Positions 1 through 9,633 of a stretch of 64,000 bases of DNA are shown here, one piece after another. Origin of the DNA: Bradyrhizobium sp. WSM471 (GTDB lineage Bacteria; Pseudomonadota; Alphaproteobacteria; Rhizobiales; Xanthobacteraceae); NCBI RefSeq assembly GCF_000244915.1, contig NZ_CM001442.1:3472001-3536000 (forward strand), in the 5' to 3' direction. Both the position numbers and the translations under genes were made by a program. The number at the start of each line of letters is the position of its first letter. The stretch's first letter is position 1. The notes beneath the pieces are model-generated. The model was not told the origin of the DNA. It made no database searches and worked only from the letters and a program-made list of their open reading frames with translations.

Positions 1-1
1 C

Positions 2-283
2 CACATCCTGCCGAACACGCTGGCGCCGATGCTGATCCAGGCGACTTACATTTGCGCCAGTGCGATGATCACGGAGGCGATCCTGTCCTTCATCGGCGCG
101 GGAACGCCGCCGACCATTCCGTCCTGGGGCAACATCATGGCCGAGGGGCGGGCGCTGTGGCAGGTCAAGCCCTACATCGTGTTCTTTCCGGCGGCCTTCC
201 TGTCCGTCACCGTGCTCGCCGTCAACCTGCTCGGCGATGGCCTTCGCGATGCGCTCGATCCGCGCATGGCCAAGAGTCTCTGA
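2..283 (+). CDS. Dipeptide/oligopeptide ABC transporter permease, C-terminal fragment (DppC-like)
   Basis: This is the last 93 residues of an inner-membrane permease whose start lies before the window. The fragment carries the EAA-loop region of the DppC/OppC family, with [16 protein letters not shown], followed by a final membrane segment and the typical ending [12 protein letters not shown]. The same ending, in diverged form, closes the second DppC of this window (55071-55931), which supports the family call. The next gene begins 19 bases downstream and encodes the matching ATPase, so this is the end of a permease-ATPase-ATPase operon. The transported substrate cannot be told from this piece; peptides, nickel and opine-like compounds are all imported by this family. 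Confidence 0.9.
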   Translation, partial: HILPNTLAPMLIQATYICASAMITEAILSFIGAGTPPTIPSWGNIMAEGRALWQVKPYIVFFPAAFLSVTVLAVNLLGDGLRDALDPRMAKSL

Positions 284-302
284 TGGCGAGGGGCTGATCG
301 CG

Positions 303-1288
<986 letters not shown>

Positions 1289-1292
<4 letters not shown>

Positions 1293-2281
1293 GTCCCCCG
1301 CTGCTCCAGGTCAACGACCTCAAGAAGCACTTCCCGGTCAAAAAGGGCCTGTTCAGCCGCAAGTCGGAATGGGTCTATGCGGTGGACGGCGTGTCGTTCG
1401 AGATCGCGCGCGGCGAGACGCTCTCGCTGGTCGGCGAGTCCGGCTGCGGCAAATCGACGGTCGGCCGCGCGATCCTGCGCCTGTTCGACATCACGGCAGG
1501 GCAGGTCATCCTCGACGGCCAGCGTATCGATGACGCCCATCCGAGCACGATGCGCCAGATGCGCCGCCGCGTGCAGGTAGTGTTCCAGGACCCGTTCTCG
1601 AGCCTCAATCCGCGCATGCGCGTGCGCGACATCCTGGCCGAGCCGATCCGCAATTTCGGCCTCGCCAAATCTGCGATCGATCTCGAAACCCGCGTGACGG
1701 CGCTGATGGACACCGTGCGTCTGCCGCGCGAGGCGCTGAACCGCAGGCCGCACGAATTCTCCGGCGGCCAGCGCCAGCGCATCGGCATCGCGCGGGCGCT
1801 CGCCGCCGAGCCCGACCTGATCGTCTGCGACGAGGCGGTCTCCGCGCTCGACGTCTCGGTCAAGGCGCAGATCGTCAATCTGCTGCAGGATCTGCAGCGT
1901 GAGTTCGGCCTGGCGTTGCTGTTCATCAGCCACGACCTCGCGATCGTCGAGCACATGACCCATCGCGTCGCGGTGATGTATCTCGGCAAGATCGTCGAGG
2001 TGGCGCCGCGCTACGAGATCTTCGCCGCGCCAAAGCATCCTTACACCAAGGCGCTGCTCTCGGCGGTGCCGCTGCCGGAGCCTGGCGCCCAGCGCAATCC
2101 GATCATCCTCAAGGGCGACGTGCCAAGCCCGATCAACCCGCCGAGCGGGTGCCGCTTCCACACCCGTTGCCCGCTCGTGTTCGATCGCTGCCGGACCGAG
2201 GAGCCGACATTGCGCGCGGGTCGACCCGAGCAGTGGGTGGCCTGTCATCTCGAAGATAGTGCAGCGGTGGCGAGCGGCTAG
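1289..2281 (+). CDS. ABC transporter ATP-binding protein, DppF/OppF type
   Basis: This 330-residue protein is the second ATPase of the peptide-type importer. It has Walker [10 protein letters not shown], signature FSGGQRQRI, and Walker B with [14 protein letters not shown], the DppF/OppF form. The insertion [19 protein letters not shown] before Walker A is typical of DppF, as is the Cys-containing tail ([15 protein letters not shown]). The ATG at 1289 overlaps the stop of the preceding ATPase and is preferred over longer in-frame starts that would lie inside that gene. It is the last gene of the operon; the next gene is convergent, and a weak dyad with a T-run lies at 2402-2447. Confidence 0.93.
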
Positions 2282-2401
2282 CCGTTGGGCCGGCGGCAAT
2301 CCTCTGGATCGAGGCGTAGGCGCGACAATCGGGCAAGGATGGCACTCTGCTCCTGTTTTGCCCGACGAGTCAAAAACGTTTGCGACGAAAATTCATGTGT
2401 A

Positions 2402-2447
2402 AAAACAACCTCATTCTACTGTGCATGGGGTTGTTTTCGCGTTTTTT
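2402..2447. terminator. Possible bidirectional terminator between convergent genes
   Basis: A nine-base inverted repeat, AAAACAACC at 2402-2410 and GGTTGTTTT at 2429-2437, encloses an 18-base loop and is followed by a run of six T at 2442-2447. It sits between the ends of two convergent genes, where a shared terminator is expected. The stem is A/T-rich and the loop long, so folding is only moderately convincing. The rest of 2282-2459 shows nothing else I can support. Confidence 0.35.
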
Positions 2448-2459
2448 GTTGAGCCGCCT

Positions 2460-2747
2460 TCAACCTTGGCGGCGTAGGAAGCCGGTGATGGTGACCTTGT
2501 CCCAGATGCCGGCCGCCGCAAACGGATCGGCTCGGTTGAAGGCTTCGACGTCGCTGCGGCCGGGCGCCTCGATCAGGAACAGGCTGCCGATCATCCTCTC
2601 GCCGTCGTCGGAGACCAGCGGCCCCGACATCACGATCTTGACGCCGAAGCGCGAGGTGTCGCTCAGGAAAGCCTTGTGGGCATCGTAATGGGCGAGCCGG
2701 GTCGGCAGCGCGCCGTCGCGGTCGAGGGCGTGAATGGCGAACAGCAT
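2460..2747 (-). CDS. YciI family protein (possible hydroxyquinol-pathway accessory enzyme)
   Basis: This 95-residue protein matches the YciI fold, a small dimeric alpha+beta barrel. Visible hallmarks are the opening strand MLFAIHALD, the R-x2-H-x3-H segment (RLAHYDAH), a glycine-rich turn at SGPLVSDDGERMIGS, and an F-N/R-A-D-P-F element (FNRADPFAAAGI). Characterised relatives include TftG, a dehydrochlorinase acting just before hydroxyquinol in 2,4,5-T degradation. Because this gene closes an operon that also encodes an intradiol dioxygenase and maleylacetate reductase, a role in preparing or protecting the quinol intermediate is a reasonable inference, but not shown. It lies 78 bases after the binding-protein gene, so it could also have its own promoter. 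Confidence 0.8.
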   Translation of the reverse strand: MLFAIHALDRDGALPTRLAHYDAHKAFLSDTSRFGVKIVMSGPLVSDDGERMIGSLFLIEAPGRSDVEAFNRADPFAAAGIWDKVTITGFLRRQG

Positions 2748-2825
2748 GATGGTCTCCGTTTATATCCGTTTTCTTGGGACGGCCGCGGCAGCGGCCGTCC
2801 GGGCTTGTCGTGATGGTGTGCTGAC

Positions 2826-3800
2826 TTACTTGCCGCCGAGCTTGCTGGCTTCCTCGAAAGTCGGGCAGCTCCGTTGCTCCAGCGGCACGTCGAACGGCTG
2901 GTAATTGTCCTTGGTGATGACGGTCGGCTTCAGCACGATCTCGGCGATGACAGGCTGGTTGCGCAGGGATCGGATCGCCATCATGGTGCCGAGGCAGCCT
3001 TGAAAAAATCCGTTGTAGTCGCCGCTCGCGAGCAGCTTGCCGGACTTGATCGCGTCGATCGCTTCCTTGGTGCCGTTGATGCCGATCACCTGCGCCTTGC
3101 GGTTGGCGCCGTCGAGCGCCTCGATCGCGCCGACCGCCATGGCGTCGTTGGCGGCGAGCACGCCGTCGATCTGCGCGTTCGACTGCATCAGATTCTCCAT
3201 CACCTGGAGCGCCTGGAGCCGCTGGTAATTGCCGGGCTGCGAGGCCAGCAGTTTTGCACCGGCATTCTCCTTCAGCGCGTCGTTGAAGCCGCGGACGCGG
3301 TCGACATTGGTCAGCGAGCCCTTGACGCCCTCGATAATGACGATGTTGCCCTTGCCGCCGAGCGTCTTGAGCAGGAAGCGCGCGGTCTCGAGCCCGAGGC
3401 TGTAATCGTCCGCGCCGACGAAGGACAGGAACTTGCCGCCGGCCGAGCGGTCGGTGATGTTGACGACCGGGATCTTGGCCTCGTTGATCTTCTCGACACC
3501 CGGCACCATCGCCTTGTAGTCGACCGGCGTGAAGACGATGGCGCTCGGCTTCTTCACCACGACGTCCTCGATCTGGCTGAGCTGCTCGGGAATACTGTCG
3601 GGCTTGGTCGGGATATACTGCAGCGTCCTGGCGTTCAGCGTTTTCGCCATGTTGTCGGCGCCGACCCGCACCGTCTGGAAGAACGGGTTGGTCTGGTTCT
3701 TGGTGAAGACGGCGATGGTCTCGCCGTCGGCTCGCGCTTGCGTTGTGAATACGGTCGCCATCAGCAGCGGCAGCGTCAAATAACCCAGTTTCTGTTTCAT
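2826..3800 (-). CDS. Sugar-type ABC transporter substrate-binding protein (RbsB-like)
   Basis: This 324-residue periplasmic binding protein belongs to the ribose/galactose family (Peripla_BP_4). Residues 1 to about 24 form a Sec signal peptide ending in TQARA. The mature part begins ETIAVFTKNQTNPFFQ, the usual first strand and binding loop of RbsB proteins, and later shows GVLAANDAMAVGAIEAL, the second-domain signature. It delivers its ligand to the two permeases encoded just upstream, with 42 bases between the genes. In this operon the ligand may be an aromatic or heterocyclic compound, or a glycoside of it, rather than a sugar; the sequence alone does not tell. Confidence 0.92.
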   Translation of the reverse strand: MKQKLGYLTLPLLMATVFTTQARADGETIAVFTKNQTNPFFQTVRVGADNMAKTLNARTLQYIPTKPDSIPEQLSQIEDVVVKKPSAIVFTPVDYKAMVPGVEKINEAKIPVVNITDRSAGGKFLSFVGADDYSLGLETARFLLKTLGGKGNIVIIEGVKGSLTNVDRVRGFNDALKENAGAKLLASQPGNYQRLQALQVMENLMQSNAQIDGVLAANDAMAVGAIEALDGANRKAQVIGINGTKEAIDAIKSGKLLASGDYNGFFQGCLGTMMAIRSLRNQPVIAEIVLKPTVITKDNYQPFDVPLEQRSCPTFEEASKLGGK

Positions 3801-3842
3801 GTTGCCTCCATCCCTCGTTTTGCTTGTTGGTCGTTCAAGAAC

Positions 3843-4820
3843 TCATTGCGCGCGGCGGCGGGTCTTCATGTCGAGCCAGACCGCGAGAATGACGATGATG
3901 CCGGTGACCAGCGGCTGCCAGTTGGCGCTGACCGACAAGAGGTTCATGCCGTTCAGCACCAGCGTCAGGATCAGCGCGCCGATGAAAGTGCCGAACACGG
4001 TGCCGACGCCGCCGAATAGCGAGGTGCCGCCGATCAGCACGGCGGCGATGGCGGGCAGCGTCAGGCTTTCGCCGATGTCGGCCTCAGCCGAATTCAGCCG
4101 CGACAGGAAGATGATCGAGGCGAGCCCGGCCATGGTGCCGGAGACCGCGTAGACCAGCAGCAGGCGGCGCGCGACCGGAATGCCCGAGAGCCGCGCCGCG
4201 ACCGGATTGGCGCCGATCGCATAGATCTCCTGGCCCCAGATCGTTCGCTGCGCGAACAGCGTTCCAATGCCGAGGAACACTAGCAGCAGGTAGACCGGGA
4301 TCGGCAGGCCAAACAGATAGCCGCTGCCGATCTGGCGGAAGCCGGCCGGAAAGCCGTGGAGGGTTTCGCCCGCCATGTACCAATAGGTGAGGCCGTTCAG
4401 CACCCAGAGCATGCCGTAGGTGGCGATGAAAGAGGGGATGCGCAGCGCGGTGACCATCACGCCGTTGAGGAGCCCAACGAGGCCGCCGCAGGCAAGCCCG
4501 GTGAGGATGCCGAGCGCCGGCGAGCCGGTCTTGTGGATCACGGTCCCGGCGATGCAGGCGGACAGCGCGACATTGGCGCCGACGGAGAGATCGAGGCCCG
4601 CGGTCAGCACCACCAGGGTCAGGCCCGAAGCGATGAAGAAAGTCAGGCTCGCCTGCCTCAGCACATTGAGGATATTACCGAGGCTCAGGAAGGAATCGCT
4701 GAGCACGGCGAGCATCGCACAGATCAGCAGCGCCGCGAGCAGGCGATAGAACACCTGGATCGCATCCTGCGACAGGAACGAGCGGGGCGGCGCGATGGCG
4801 TCTTTGCTGATGTCGGTCAT
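3843..4820 (-). CDS. Sugar-type ABC transporter permease (RbsC-like), first copy
   Basis: This 325-residue inner-membrane protein has about eight to ten hydrophobic segments and the family hallmark NPVAARLSGI (in IYAIGANPVAARLSGI), the loop that contacts the ATPase in RbsC-type permeases, as well as GLDLSVGANVALS near residue 75. It overlaps the neighbouring permease gene by four bases. Two different permeases in one operon suggest a heterodimeric channel, as in several rhizobial ribose-type importers. The gene is transcribed between the second permease and the binding protein. Confidence 0.92.
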   Translation of the reverse strand: MTDISKDAIAPPRSFLSQDAIQVFYRLLAALLICAMLAVLSDSFLSLGNILNVLRQASLTFFIASGLTLVVLTAGLDLSVGANVALSACIAGTVIHKTGSPALGILTGLACGGLVGLLNGVMVTALRIPSFIATYGMLWVLNGLTYWYMAGETLHGFPAGFRQIGSGYLFGLPIPVYLLLVFLGIGTLFAQRTIWGQEIYAIGANPVAARLSGIPVARRLLLVYAVSGTMAGLASIIFLSRLNSAEADIGESLTLPAIAAVLIGGTSLFGGVGTVFGTFIGALILTLVLNGMNLLSVSANWQPLVTGIIVILAVWLDMKTRRRAQ

Positions 4821-5767
4821 GCGCGGCTCCGCAGGCCGTCAAGAAAGAGGGCAACGATGACGAGGACGCCGACGCTCGCGACCTGCACCGAGGATGGCAG
4901 CGAGATCAGGTTCAGCCCGTTGCGCAGCACGCCCACGGAGAGCACGCCGAGCAGCGTGCCGAGCAGCCAGCCATTGCCGCGCTCGAACGACGTGCCGCCG
5001 ACGGCGACGGCCGCGATCGCATCGAATTCGAGACCGAGGCCCGCGGTTGGATGCCCGGAATTCATGCGCGCCGTCATCAGCAGGCCGGCGATGCCGGCCA
5101 TGGCGCCGCCGATCGCATAGACCGCGATCAGCAGCTTGTTCGGCGAGAGGCCGGCATAGCGCAGCGCCTCACGGTTGCCGCCGAGCGCGAAGATATAGGT
5201 GCCGAAGCGGGTGTGATAGAGCAGGCCGTGAAAGGCGGCATAGGTCACCAGCGCCATCACGATCGGCACGGGCACGCCGAGCAGCGTCGCCGAATAGATG
5301 TCGCGCACGCTGTGGGGGATGCCGACCACGCTCTGGCCGTCGCTGACGATCAGCGACAGGCCCTGCGCCATGCCGAGCGTACCGAGCGTCGCCACGAAGG
5401 GCGGGATGCCCACGATGGCGACCAGCCAGCCGTTGACGAAGCCGAAGGCTGTGCCGACGAGGAGCCCGGCACCGAGGCCGAGCAACATCGAGTGGGTGGC
5501 GAGCGAGACGATGGCGACGCAGAGCGAGGTCAGCGTCAGCACCGCTCCCATCGACAGATCCAACCCCTCGGTCATGATGATCAGTGTCATCGGCAGCGCG
5601 AGCATGGTCAGGATCGTCGACTGCACCAGCACGTTGGAGAGGTTGGCGACCGACAGGAAACCGGGTGCGATCGTGCTGAACAGCGCGATCAGCAGCACCA
5701 GCACGACGGCAACGCCGGGAATCCGTTGCAATGGATTGGATCGCGAAACGACCGCGGCCTCACGCAT
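4817..5767 (-). CDS. Sugar-type ABC transporter permease (RbsC-like), second copy
   Basis: This 316-residue multi-spanning protein is a paralogue of the neighbouring permease. It carries TEGLDLSMGAVL, the conserved second-helix motif, and the cytoplasmic loop GGNREALRYAGLS. The gene overlaps the ATPase gene upstream by eight bases and the other permease downstream by four, so the transporter genes are probably translated as a unit. It should pair with the first-copy permease to form the membrane channel. Confidence 0.92.
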   Translation of the reverse strand: MREAAVVSRSNPLQRIPGVAVVLVLLIALFSTIAPGFLSVANLSNVLVQSTILTMLALPMTLIIMTEGLDLSMGAVLTLTSLCVAIVSLATHSMLLGLGAGLLVGTAFGFVNGWLVAIVGIPPFVATLGTLGMAQGLSLIVSDGQSVVGIPHSVRDIYSATLLGVPVPIVMALVTYAAFHGLLYHTRFGTYIFALGGNREALRYAGLSPNKLLIAVYAIGGAMAGIAGLLMTARMNSGHPTAGLGLEFDAIAAVAVGGTSFERGNGWLLGTLLGVLSVGVLRNGLNLISLPSSVQVASVGVLVIVALFLDGLRSRA

Positions 5768-7286
5768 GATGCATCCCCAGTCGCACGATGTTCTCCTCTG
5801 TCAGCTCGTTGCGCGCGAGGTGCCCGGCGATGCGTCCTTCGCGCATCACATAGGCGCGGTCGCAGACATGGCAGATCTCGACCTGTTCGGACGAAATCAT
5901 CAGCGCCGCCGCACCCTCCGCGACAAGGCGGTCGATGAGGGCGAAGATTTCGGCCTTGGCGCCGATGTCGATGCCCCGGGTCGGCTCGTCGAAGATGAAG
6001 AGCTTTGAACCGGCGGCGAGCCACTTGCCGATCACGACCTTCTGCTGATTGCCGCCTGAAAGCAGGCCAACGGTCTGGCGCGCGCTGGGCGTCGCAATGC
6101 GGAGCTGACGGATCAGGCCGTCGGACGTGCGCTGTGCCCGGCGCTGGTCGAACAGACCGCTCGGGAACAGCTTTCGCAGCGCCGACACCACCAGATTGTC
6201 CCCCACCGACCGCAACAGCGCGAGGCCCTCGCTCTTGCGGCTCTCCGGGATCAGCGCAATGCCGCGGCGGGCGGCAAGATCAGGCTCGCCGGAGATAGTC
6301 TGGCCGTCGAAGACGATCTGGCCTGATGTCACGGGATCGGCGCCGAAGATCGCGCGCGCGACCTCGCTGCGACCGGAGCCGACCAGCCCACACAGGCCGA
6401 CGATCTCGCCGCGGCGCACCTCGATGTTGATGTCCGAGATTCCGGTGGTGGCGCTCAGGCCCTTGACCTCCAGCAGCACTTCGCCGGGCTTGTCGGCAAA
6501 ATTGCGCGGATAGGTCATGTCGACGTTGCGACCGACCATCATGCGGACGAGCTGGTCCGGCGTGACGTCGGCGGGTTTGACGCCGTCGATGCGGCGGCCG
6601 TCACGCAGCACCGTGATGCGGTCGCCGAGCGCGAACACCTCCGCCATGCGGTGCGAGATGTAGACGATGGAGACGCCGTCGGCCTTCAGCCGCGCGATCA
6701 GCGCGAACAGCAGCTCGGTCTCGCGATCGGACAGCGCCGCGGTCGGCTCGTCCATCACGAGGATCCGGGCGTTCTGGCTGATCGCTTTCGCGATCTCGAC
6801 CATCTGCTGCTGCGCCACCCCCAGCTTGTCGACGATGGTGGAGGGATCGATGTCAAAGCCGATCGTACCGAGCACGCGCGCGGCGTCGGCCAAAATCCTG
6901 CGGCGGTCGATCGTGCCGGGGATGCGGCCCTTCGGCTCGCGGCCAAGGAAGATGTTCTGGGCGATATCGAGATGAGGGACGAGGGAGAATTCCTGGAAGA
7001 TCACGGCAATGCCGAGCTTCTGCGCGTCCGCGGCCGAATTGATAGCGACCTTCTCGCCCTTGAAGTAGAACTCGCCGGCATCGGCGCGGTAGGCCCCGCA
7101 CAGCACCTTCATCAGGCTCGACTTGCCGGCGCCGTTCTCCCCTAATAGCATGTGGACTTCGCCGGGGAAGACGGCAAAGGACACGTCATCCAACGCCTTG
7201 ACGCCGGGAAACTCCTTGCTGATGCCGCGCAGCTCAAGGAGCGGGACAGGCGAGGAGGGCTCGACGGCCAGTGCGGCGGTGCTCAT
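5760..7286 (-). CDS. Sugar-type ABC transporter ATP-binding protein (RbsA-like, tandem ATPase)
   Basis: This 508-residue protein has two fused ABC ATPase domains, as in RbsA, MglA and XylG. The first half shows Walker A GENGAGKSS, signature GVAQQQMVEIAKA and Walker B ILVMDEPTAALS. In the second half the Walker A position reads GLVGSGRSEVA, the usual degenerate form, with signature LSGGNQQKVVIGKWL and Walker B FIFDEPTRGID. It energises the two-permease importer encoded immediately downstream. Its start overlaps the stop of the flavoprotein gene by four bases, tying transport and catabolism into one transcript. Confidence 0.94.
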   Translation of the reverse strand: MSTAALAVEPSSPVPLLELRGISKEFPGVKALDDVSFAVFPGEVHMLLGENGAGKSSLMKVLCGAYRADAGEFYFKGEKVAINSAADAQKLGIAVIFQEFSLVPHLDIAQNIFLGREPKGRIPGTIDRRRILADAARVLGTIGFDIDPSTIVDKLGVAQQQMVEIAKAISQNARILVMDEPTAALSDRETELLFALIARLKADGVSIVYISHRMAEVFALGDRITVLRDGRRIDGVKPADVTPDQLVRMMVGRNVDMTYPRNFADKPGEVLLEVKGLSATTGISDINIEVRRGEIVGLCGLVGSGRSEVARAIFGADPVTSGQIVFDGQTISGEPDLAARRGIALIPESRKSEGLALLRSVGDNLVVSALRKLFPSGLFDQRRAQRTSDGLIRQLRIATPSARQTVGLLSGGNQQKVVIGKWLAAGSKLFIFDEPTRGIDIGAKAEIFALIDRLVAEGAAALMISSEQVEICHVCDRAYVMREGRIAGHLARNELTEENIVRLGMHHA

Positions 7287-8677
7287 GCCTGCGCTCCGCT
7301 TGCAAAGATCTTTCCGGGATTCATCAGTCCGTCTGGGTCGAGCGCGGTCTTGATCGATCGCATCACATCGACGGCCTCGCCGAGCTCATCAGCGAGATAA
7401 TCGATCTTGCCGAGCCCGATGCCGTGCTCGCCGGTGCAGGTGCCGTCCATGGCAATCGCGCGGGCGACCATGCGGGCCTGGAGCGCCTTGGCGCCTTCGA
7501 CTTCCTCCGGCTCGGCGGGATCGATCAGGATCAGCATGTGGAAATTGCCGTCGCCGACATGGCCGACGATAGGCGCCGTGAAACCGTGGCCGTCGGCATC
7601 GCGCCGGGTCTCCGTGAGGCATTCCGCCAGCCGCGAGATCGGCACGCAGACGTCGGTGATCACGGCGCGCGCGCCGGGGCGGAGGCCCAGGCCCGCATAG
7701 AGCGTGTTGTCGCGGGCGTGCCAGAGCCGGCTGCGGTCTTCCTGCGCCTTCGCCCAGGCAAAGCCATGACCGCCATGGTCGGCGGCAATGGCTTGTGCAG
7801 CTTCGGCCTGCTCGGCGACGGAGGTCTCGGACCCATGGAATTCGAAGAACAGGGTCGGGGCTTCGCGATAGCCGAGCTTTGCATAGGCGTTGATGCCGCG
7901 CATCATGACGTCGTCGAGCAACTCGATGCGCGCGACGGGGATCGCGGACTGGATCATGGAGATCGCGGTGTCGACGGCATCCTGCAGGGTGTCGAAGCTG
8001 CAGACCGCGGCCGAGATCGCCTGCGGCACCGGATGCACCTTCAGCGTGATCTCGGTGATCACACCGAGCGTGCCCTCGGCGCCGACGAACATCCGCGTCA
8101 GGTCGTAGCCGGCGGCCGACTTGCGCGCGCGCCGGGCGGTCCGGATCACGCGACCGTCGGCCAGCACCACCTCCAGCGCCATGACATTGTCCTTCATGGT
8201 GCCGTAGCGCACCGCCATGGTGCCGGAAGCACGCGTGGACGTCATGCCGCCGATCGAAGCGTCGGCGCCGGGATCGATCGGAAAGAAAAGTCCGGTGCCG
8301 CGCAGCTCCGCATTGAGCTGCTTTCGCGTGATGCCGGGCTGCACGACGACATCCATGTCGCTCTCGTGCACGGTCAGCACCTTGTTCATGCGTGCGAAGT
8401 CGAAGCAGACGCCGCCCGCGACCGCGGCCGTATTGCCTTCGAGCGAGGTCCCGGCGCCGAACGGCACGATGGGCATATTCGCGCCCGCGCACAGCTTGAC
8501 GATCTCCGCGACCTCCTGCGTGGTTTCAGGGAAGACGACGATGTCGGGCGGCAGGTTGCGATAATGCGACTCGCTCTGCCCATGCTGATCGAGCACGCCA
8601 CGCGCGACGCTCGCGCGCGGGCCGATCATGCCTGCGAGGCGATCGGCCAATATGCTCGTGCTGACCCGCGGTCCCAT
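7283..8677 (-). CDS. FAD-linked oxidase, GlcD / D-lactate dehydrogenase (cytochrome) family
   Basis: This 464-residue flavoprotein has an N-terminal PCMH-type FAD-binding domain with the motif PFGAGTSLEGN and GGMTSTRASG, and a C-terminal FAD-oxidase C domain ending in CTGEHGIGLGKIDYL and a DPDGLMNPGKIF tail. This layout is that of D-2-hydroxyacid dehydrogenases such as D-lactate dehydrogenase and glycolate oxidase GlcD, which pass electrons to quinone or cytochrome. In this operon it may oxidise a 2-hydroxyacid side product or an intermediate of the main pathway. It lies 56 bases after the dioxygenase gene and overlaps the ATPase gene. The exact substrate is not deducible. Confidence 0.88.
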   Translation of the reverse strand: MGPRVSTSILADRLAGMIGPRASVARGVLDQHGQSESHYRNLPPDIVVFPETTQEVAEIVKLCAGANMPIVPFGAGTSLEGNTAAVAGGVCFDFARMNKVLTVHESDMDVVVQPGITRKQLNAELRGTGLFFPIDPGADASIGGMTSTRASGTMAVRYGTMKDNVMALEVVLADGRVIRTARRARKSAAGYDLTRMFVGAEGTLGVITEITLKVHPVPQAISAAVCSFDTLQDAVDTAISMIQSAIPVARIELLDDVMMRGINAYAKLGYREAPTLFFEFHGSETSVAEQAEAAQAIAADHGGHGFAWAKAQEDRSRLWHARDNTLYAGLGLRPGARAVITDVCVPISRLAECLTETRRDADGHGFTAPIVGHVGDGNFHMLILIDPAEPEEVEGAKALQARMVARAIAMDGTCTGEHGIGLGKIDYLADELGEAVDVMRSIKTALDPDGLMNPGKIFASGAQA

Positions 8678-8733
8678 CCTTGCTCCCTGTCTGCCTTGTT
8701 GTCGGACTCTTGTTGGGTCCGCCGTCGTTCAGC

Positions 8734-9618
8734 TTAAGCGGCTCGTGCGCTGCTAGCGACCTGCTTCAGGCCGAAATCATAGTTGAGATGAAAATACTCG
8801 TTGTCCACCATGCGACCATCCGGCGCACGGCCAGGCGGGCACCGCACAAATTCGCGGATCAAGCTGTCCTTGACGCCGAACACCACGTCGCTGTCGAGAT
8901 ACTGGTCGCCGGCCACGAACACATGGGTCACGAGTTGCTCGAAGCCGGGCGCCGAGATCATGAAATGCACGTGCGCCGGGCGCCAGGGATGGCGGCCCTG
9001 GACCTCCAGCATGTCGCCGACCGTGCCGTCATGCGGGATCGGATAGGCAGCCGGCTTGATCGACCAGAAATTGAAGCGGCCATTCTGGTCGGCGTGGAAG
9101 CGCGCCCGCATCGCAAGGTCGCCGATCTTGTCGAGCTGCTGCACGTCGTAATAACCGTCATCGTCGGAATGCCAGACGTCCACGACGGCGCCGGCGAGCG
9201 GCCGTCCGTCGACGGTCGACACCGAGCCGGTGACGAGCATCGGATCGCCTTCCATGGGACCGGAGATGTCCTCGCCGTTGCTCTTCTCTGGCGACGCCTG
9301 CACGAAGAACGGACCGAGCACCGTGGTTTCGGTCGCGCCTTCCGGCACCGGATGTTTGATCGCGTCGACCAGCATGGATACGCCGAGCGCGTCCGACAGC
9401 AAGATGAACTCCTGGCGCTTGTCGTCGCACATGTGGCCGGTGCGGGTCAGGAAGTCGATGCCGTATTCCCATTCCTTCTGGGTCGGTTGCACCTCGCGGA
9501 CGAAGGCATGAAGGTGGCGCACCAGCGCTTCGCTGACCTGCTTGATCCGCGGATCGGTCGCGCTCGCGATCCGCTGCAGCACCGCGTCGGTGATCGTGTT
9601 CTCGTTGAAATTGCGCAT
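8734..9618 (-). CDS. Intradiol ring-cleavage dioxygenase, probably hydroxyquinol 1,2-dioxygenase
   Basis: This 294-residue protein has the two-part layout of catechol/hydroxyquinol 1,2-dioxygenases: an N-terminal helical dimerisation domain (about residues 1-105) and a C-terminal iron-binding beta-sandwich. Candidate Fe(III) ligands are the Tyr in DDDGYYDVQQ, the Tyr of AAYPIPHDG, and the His residues in HPWRPAHVHF, in the expected order Tyr, Tyr, His, His. The LGPFF motif (VLGPFFVQASP) precedes them. Hydroxyquinol rather than catechol is favoured because maleylacetate reductase, the next enzyme of the hydroxyquinol route, is in the same operon and no cycloisomerase is. The product would be maleylacetate. 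Confidence 0.88.
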   Translation of the reverse strand: MRNFNENTITDAVLQRIASATDPRIKQVSEALVRHLHAFVREVQPTQKEWEYGIDFLTRTGHMCDDKRQEFILLSDALGVSMLVDAIKHPVPEGATETTVLGPFFVQASPEKSNGEDISGPMEGDPMLVTGSVSTVDGRPLAGAVVDVWHSDDDGYYDVQQLDKIGDLAMRARFHADQNGRFNFWSIKPAAYPIPHDGTVGDMLEVQGRHPWRPAHVHFMISAPGFEQLVTHVFVAGDQYLDSDVVFGVKDSLIREFVRCPPGRAPDGRMVDNEYFHLNYDFGLKQVASSARAA

Positions 9619-9633
9619 GGATGCCTCCGTGAC

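Noticed and set aside
7271..8737. Long open frame antisense to the FAD-linked oxidase
   Set aside because: The antisense translation lacks recognisable motifs; the sense frame shows a full GlcD-type protein.
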